From Anaerolineaceae bacterium UBA5838 (GTDB lineage: Bacteria > Chloroflexota > Anaerolineae > Anaerolineales > Anaerolineaceae): a stretch of DNA of 7,849 nucleotides. Location: positions 1 through 7,849 of the forward strand of contig DJGU01000140.1 of NCBI GenBank assembly GCA_002432795.1, written 5' to 3'. Below, piece after piece: positions 4,689-7,849 of this stretch. The notes below the pieces were generated by a model. The model was not told the DNA's origin. It did no database searches and saw nothing but the letters and a program-made list of their open reading frames with translations. Position numbers and translations under genes: made by a program. Numbering within the stretch: position 1 is the stretch's first letter; every line of letters starts with the position of its first letter.

Positions 4689-6221
4689 ATGGCAAATCTG
4701 GCGCTTAACGGTTGTTCACTCACCCTTGAAGACCTTGTTCAAGCCGCAAGAAATCCTGACATCGAAATCACCCTCGCTCCTGAAGCCATCCCCTGTATCC
4801 AGCGGGCGGCAGACGCGGTTGCGAAATTCGTCAGCGAAGGGCGCATTGCCTACGGTATCACCACCGGTTTTGGTGCTTTCAAGGACCGTTTGATCCCGCC
4901 TGAAGACGTGGAAAAGCTGCAGGAAAATATCATCCTCAGCCACGCCGTGGGCACTGGTCCCGAACTGCCAGCGGAAGTCGTGCGTGCGATGATGATCATC
5001 CGTGCCAACACCCTCGCCAAGGGCCACTCCGGCATCCGCCTTGAGACTCTCCAACTCATGCTCTCTCTGCTCAACAAAAACATTCTGCCGGTCATCCCCT
5101 CGAGGGGTTCTTTGGGAGCCAGTGGCGACCTGGCCCCGCTTGCCCATATGGCTTTGCCGCTCATCGGGCAAGGTGAAGTGCGTTTTCAGGGTCAGGTCAG
5201 ACCTTCCGCTGAAGTCTTGCAGGAACACGGGTTGAAACCAATCAAGTTGAGCGCTAAAGAAGGGCTTGCCCTGACCAACGGCACCACCCTTATGACAGCT
5301 ATCGGTGCTCTGCAGGTTTTTGATGCTCACGTCATTTTGAGGTCCGCCAACTGCGCTGCTGCGCTTTCGCTTGAAGCCCAAAATGGCACCCTCCTCGCCT
5401 ATTCCCCCCAGATCCATGCCAGCCGTCCGCAGGCAATGCAAGCCGAAACCGCCGCCAACCTGCTCGAATTACTGGCTGGCAGTGAACTGACCCGCCCGGA
5501 CAACTCCAAGAATGTTCAGGATGCCTACACCCTGCGCTGCGTGCCCCAGGTACATGGCGCGGTGCACAGCGCTATTAACTACGCGCAAAAGGTCGTTGAA
5601 ATAGAGCTTAACTCCGTTACTGATAACCCTTTGCTTTTCTTTGACGAAAATGACGAAGTCACGATCCTTTCCGGCGGCAACTTCCACGGTGAGCCTCTGG
5701 CGCTGGCGCTCGATTTCCTCTCAATCGCCATGACCGACCTTGGCAACATTTCTGAGCGCCGCATCGCCAAATTGATTGACCTTAACCCCGAGCACTACCC
5801 CTCCTTCCTTGCTGCCCACGGCGGGCTGAACTCAGGCTTCATGCTTTTGCAATATACTGCCGCTGCCCTGTGCTCAGAAAACAAGACTCTCGCCCATCCC
5901 GATAGCGTCGATTCCATCCCCTCTTCAGGCAACGTGGAAGATCATGTGTCAATGGGCGCCAACGCCGCCTTACACTGCCAGCAGATTGTTGAAAATGTGC
6001 GCACAGTCATCGCCATCGAGCTGATGAGTGCCGCCCAGGCCATTGATTTCAGACTGCAAAATAAACCGGACGCAAATATGGGTCAGGGCACATCAAAGGC
6101 TTATCACGCAATTCGTGAAATTGTGCCTTTTTATAAACAAGATGCCTATGTAAAACCAAGCATGGATGCGGTCACTGAGATGGTAAAGCAAGGCAAATTC
6201 AGTGCTATTTCGCAGCCATAA
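4689..6221 (+). CDS. hutH: Histidine ammonia-lyase
   Basis: HutH removes ammonia from L-histidine to give urocanate, the first step of histidine degradation, in the cytosol as a homotetramer. The 510 residues match the family length. The self-forming MIO cofactor triad is A144-S145-G146 in GSLGASGDLAP. Other active-site residues, by analogy with Pseudomonas putida HutH, are Y55 (YGITTGFG), H85 (SHAVG, favouring His over Phe as substrate), N197 (LTNGT), Y280 and R283 (DAYTLRC), F332 (GGNFHGEP) and E417 (VEDHVSMG). The start has AAGGAG at 4676-4681, seven bases before ATG. One oddity is Val416 in GNVEDH, where I recall Gln in typical HutH. No hutU, hutI or other hut gene is in the window. The next gene is convergent. 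HAL is more likely than tyrosine or phenylalanine lyase, but enzyme specificity rests on motif reading. Confidence 0.92.
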   Translation: MANLALNGCSLTLEDLVQAARNPDIEITLAPEAIPCIQRAADAVAKFVSEGRIAYGITTGFGAFKDRLIPPEDVEKLQENIILSHAVGTGPELPAEVVRAMMIIRANTLAKGHSGIRLETLQLMLSLLNKNILPVIPSRGSLGASGDLAPLAHMALPLIGQGEVRFQGQVRPSAEVLQEHGLKPIKLSAKEGLALTNGTTLMTAIGALQVFDAHVILRSANCAAALSLEAQNGTLLAYSPQIHASRPQAMQAETAANLLELLAGSELTRPDNSKNVQDAYTLRCVPQVHGAVHSAINYAQKVVEIELNSVTDNPLLFFDENDEVTILSGGNFHGEPLALALDFLSIAMTDLGNISERRIAKLIDLNPEHYPSFLAAHGGLNSGFMLLQYTAAALCSENKTLAHPDSVDSIPSSGNVEDHVSMGANAALHCQQIVENVRTVIAIELMSAAQAIDFRLQNKPDANMGQGTSKAYHAIREIVPFYKQDAYVKPSMDAVTEMVKQGKFSAISQP

Positions 6222-6245
6222 AATTTTCTGACTCAAATAATCGAG

Positions 6246-7256
6246 CTACCAGACGCCTGCAATCCTAAATCCACATTTAGGGCAGGCGCCGTCATTTAGG
6301 TCCACAATTGCATCCCCATAGCCCATCCGCCGGACAACACGCATGCCGCAGTTTGGGCAGTCAGTGTCGGTGGAAGTCTGTAGATTTCCTCCATACACAT
6401 ACCGCAATCCTGCCTTGTGTCCTACATCGATCGCATGGAAAATCGTCCTTGCCGGTGTCGCAGGAATCTCGTGGAAGTGTGGCTGCGGAAAATAGCGGCT
6501 GATATGCCAGGGCACATCCGGGCTTAGTTTCGTAGCGATAAACTCCGCCACACCCTGCAGTTGCGTCTCATCATCGTTGATCCCAGGTATCAGCAGCGTG
6601 GTCACTTCCAGCCATACTCCCGCCTTGTGCAGAGCAACGCAAGCATCCAATACTGGCTGCAAGTGTCCAGCGGTATATTTCCGGTGGATGCTTTCATCAA
6701 AAGCTTTTATGTCAACATTAGCAGCGTCCAGCGTCGGGATTGTCAATTCAAGCATCTCAGGGGTCATGTAACCGTTGGTGATGTAAATAGTTTTCAAACC
6801 TGCGTTGTGTGCTAATCGGCTGACATCCAGGTTATATTCTAAAGAAAGCGTGGGTTCTGTATATGTAAAGGCAATACTCTGGCAGCCAGTTGCGATTGCC
6901 GCCTGCACCACACGCTCTGGAGGTGTATAGGGTAATCTGCCAGGCTCATTAGAAGGCGAGATCTGCGCGATATCCTCGTTTTGGCACCACTTGCAGCGAA
7001 AGTTGCACCCCGGTGCAGCGATAGAATAGCTCAAACTTCCAGGCAAAAAGTGATACAGCGGTTTTTTCTCAATTGGGTCCACATGGGCGGCTACCAGGCG
7101 TCCATAACTCAGGCTGAAGAGCTTTCCCCCGCGGTTTTCCCGCACCTTGCAGAATCCCTTTTGCCCGGGGCTGATCACACACCTGTGCGCGCAAACCTCA
7201 CATCGGACTTTTCCATCCGCTAATTGGCTCGCCAACAATGCGGGGTTATCTGACAT
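6246..7256 (-). CDS. amrS: AmmeMemoRadiSam system radical SAM enzyme
   Basis: This 336-residue protein is a radical SAM enzyme of the PflA-like group found with AMMECR1 and Memo proteins (AmmeMemoRadiSam system); its reaction is not established, and RNA or small-molecule modification has been proposed. The [4Fe-4S] motif is C84-x3-C88-x2-C91 (CNFRCKWCQN). Four Cys in the N-terminal region (C19, C22, C26, C36) and a C-terminal C300-x2-C303 and C325-x2-C328 zinc ribbon are typical of the family. Between them are KKPLYHFLPG, FTYTEPTL, YITNGY, DIKAF and WHISRYFP. The start has GGAGG at 7266-7262, five bases before ATG. The gene begins immediately after a terminator for the upstream mutase gene and ends 24 bases from hutH, in convergent orientation. 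No AMMECR1 or Memo gene is in the window. Confidence 0.88.
   Translation of the reverse strand: MSDNPALLASQLADGKVRCEVCAHRCVISPGQKGFCKVRENRGGKLFSLSYGRLVAAHVDPIEKKPLYHFLPGSLSYSIAAPGCNFRCKWCQNEDIAQISPSNEPGRLPYTPPERVVQAAIATGCQSIAFTYTEPTLSLEYNLDVSRLAHNAGLKTIYITNGYMTPEMLELTIPTLDAANVDIKAFDESIHRKYTAGHLQPVLDACVALHKAGVWLEVTTLLIPGINDDETQLQGVAEFIATKLSPDVPWHISRYFPQPHFHEIPATPARTIFHAIDVGHKAGLRYVYGGNLQTSTDTDCPNCGMRVVRRMGYGDAIVDLNDGACPKCGFRIAGVW
6254..6288. other. Strong hairpin at 3' end of amrS coding region
   Basis: CGCCTGC (6254-6260) and CCTAAAT (6264-6270) pair perfectly with GCAGGCG (6282-6288) and ATTTAGG (6275-6281), with a 3-base bulge and a 4-base loop: 14 bp in all. It encodes the last Cys pair of the zinc ribbon, so part of the symmetry could follow from codon use. 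It sits between two convergent genes and might help end either transcript, but neither side has a T tract. Confidence 0.4.
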
Positions 7257-7271
7257 CGCAACCTCCAGGAT

Positions 7272-7303
7272 AAAAAAACCTGGTCTGCTTGCACAGACCA
7301 GGT
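7272..7303 (-). terminator. Intrinsic terminator after phosphoglycerate mutase gene
   Basis: On the minus strand ACCTGGTCTG (7303-7294) pairs perfectly with CAGACCAGGT (7287-7278) across a 6-base loop, followed by a run of seven T (7278-7272). This is a textbook rho-independent terminator, 11 bases past the mutase stop. It lies only five bases ahead of the amrS ribosome binding site, so it is also in the amrS leader. Confidence 0.9.
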
Positions 7304-7313
7304 CGGGTATATT

Positions 7314-7849
7314 CTACGCGCCGTACTTTTCCAGCCTTCCAGCAAGCGCCAGCGCGAGTGGCATCAGCTCGTTCGCGTCAAAGCGCGAGCCCAGACTGCC
7401 CTGGATGCAAGCCCGCTCGCCAAAACTGGTAATACCATCCGGGCGGGCATCTTTTGAATAGAGCAAAGTTGGAATGGGATGCCAGGAATGTGATTTCAAT
7501 TTGGCAGGAGTGGAGTGGTCACCGGTGATGATCACCACATCAGGGTCCAAAGCCAGGATGCGCGGAAGCAGGGCATCCACTTCCTCAATAATATGCACCT
7601 TACCGTCAAAATTGCCGTCTTCGCCATAACTGTCGGTTTTCTTGATGTGCACGAAGAAGAAGTCATAATCGTTCCAGTTTTCCTCAAGCATGCTGATTTC
7701 ATGGGACATCGACTCAGCCGGCGGCATCACGGTCATGCCAACCACCTTCGACACACCGCGATACATCGGATACATCGCGATCGCCAGCGACTTAATGCCC
7801 CACACATCCGGGAATTTCGGCCAGTCTGGCATGCCGGCAAACCCGCGCA
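7314..7849 (-). CDS. apgM: Archaeal-type 2,3-bisphosphoglycerate-independent phosphoglycerate mutase (5' end outside window)
   Basis: This is the C-terminal part of an ApgM-type phosphoglycerate mutase of the alkaline phosphatase superfamily, which interconverts 3- and 2-phosphoglycerate in glycolysis with bound divalent metals. The frame is open to the window edge and the five codons before the first visible Met (RGFAG) match the family, so that Met is internal. Numbered from it, family landmarks are AIAMYPMYRGVSKVVGM (17-33), VHIKKTDSYGEDG (61-73), PDVVIITGDHSTP (97-109, metal-binding D105-H106), HSWHP (115-119) and the ending LEKYGA. By analogy with bacterial iPGM, D67 and H118 may also bind metal. 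A Glu (E71) stands where I recall His in several archaeal members. A strong terminator follows the stop. Related superfamily members such as phosphonopyruvate decarboxylase-annotated homologues are the same family under an old name. Confidence 0.9.
   Translation of the reverse strand, partial: RGFAGMPDWPKFPDVWGIKSLAIAMYPMYRGVSKVVGMTVMPPAESMSHEISMLEENWNDYDFFFVHIKKTDSYGEDGNFDGKVHIIEEVDALLPRILALDPDVVIITGDHSTPAKLKSHSWHPIPTLLYSKDARPDGITSFGERACIQGSLGSRFDANELMPLALALAGRLEKYGA

Noticed and set aside
4091..4723. Open frame of 210 codons on the minus strand across the cyclophilin gene
   Set aside because: It is antisense to a clear cyclophilin, runs into the regulatory spacer and shows no family features.
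4716..5441. Open frame of 241 codons on the minus strand inside hutH
   Set aside because: It lies wholly within a well-supported enzyme gene, has no ribosome binding site or recognisable domain, and its residues mirror the hutH codons.

Overview
This window looks like a stretch of a mid-GC bacterial chromosome. It has tightly packed metabolic genes, good AGGAGG-type ribosome binding sites, and two palindrome-rich spacers. The gene set resembles what I remember of Anaerolineae (Chloroflexota): a 2-oxo acid dehydrogenase E1 whose beta half looks like the C-terminal part of a fused alpha-beta protein, an archaeal-type phosphoglycerate mutase, and an AmmeMemoRadiSam radical SAM enzyme. That assignment is an inference from memory, not from a search, and is only moderately secure.

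Layout, left to right. Positions 1-2294 (+) hold the end of an E1 gene followed, 8 bases later, by an E2 acyltransferase; together they are two parts of a branched-chain or pyruvate-type 2-oxo acid dehydrogenase complex. Positions 2295-2665 are a spacer with three REP-like palindromes and a possible terminator. Positions 2666-3734 (-) hold a translationally coupled pair: a YhfC-type intramembrane metalloprotease and a small lipoprotein. Positions 3735-4150 are a divergent spacer with four more REP-like palindromes in alternating orientation and a hairpin touching the next ribosome binding site. Positions 4151-6221 (+) hold a cyclophilin peptidylprolyl isomerase and histidine ammonia-lyase (hutH), 25 bases apart. 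Positions 6246-7256 (-) hold the AmmeMemoRadiSam radical SAM protein. Positions 7314-7849 (-) hold the C-terminal part of an archaeal-type, cofactor-independent phosphoglycerate mutase, separated from the radical SAM gene by a clear intrinsic terminator.

The metabolic genes fit an organism that breaks down amino acids: HutH deaminates histidine to urocanate, and the E1-E2 pair would turn branched-chain 2-oxo acids (or pyruvate) into acyl-CoA. The phosphoglycerate mutase belongs to central glycolysis. The protease-lipoprotein pair has no assigned role and lies between the two palindrome clusters.

The most notable signal is the set of seven GTAG-footed palindromes (2310-2536 and 3794-4094). 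Four of them share an A-C mismatch at the same stem position. This matches the known design of REP elements mobilised by Y1 (RAYT) transposases, although no transposase gene lies in the window.
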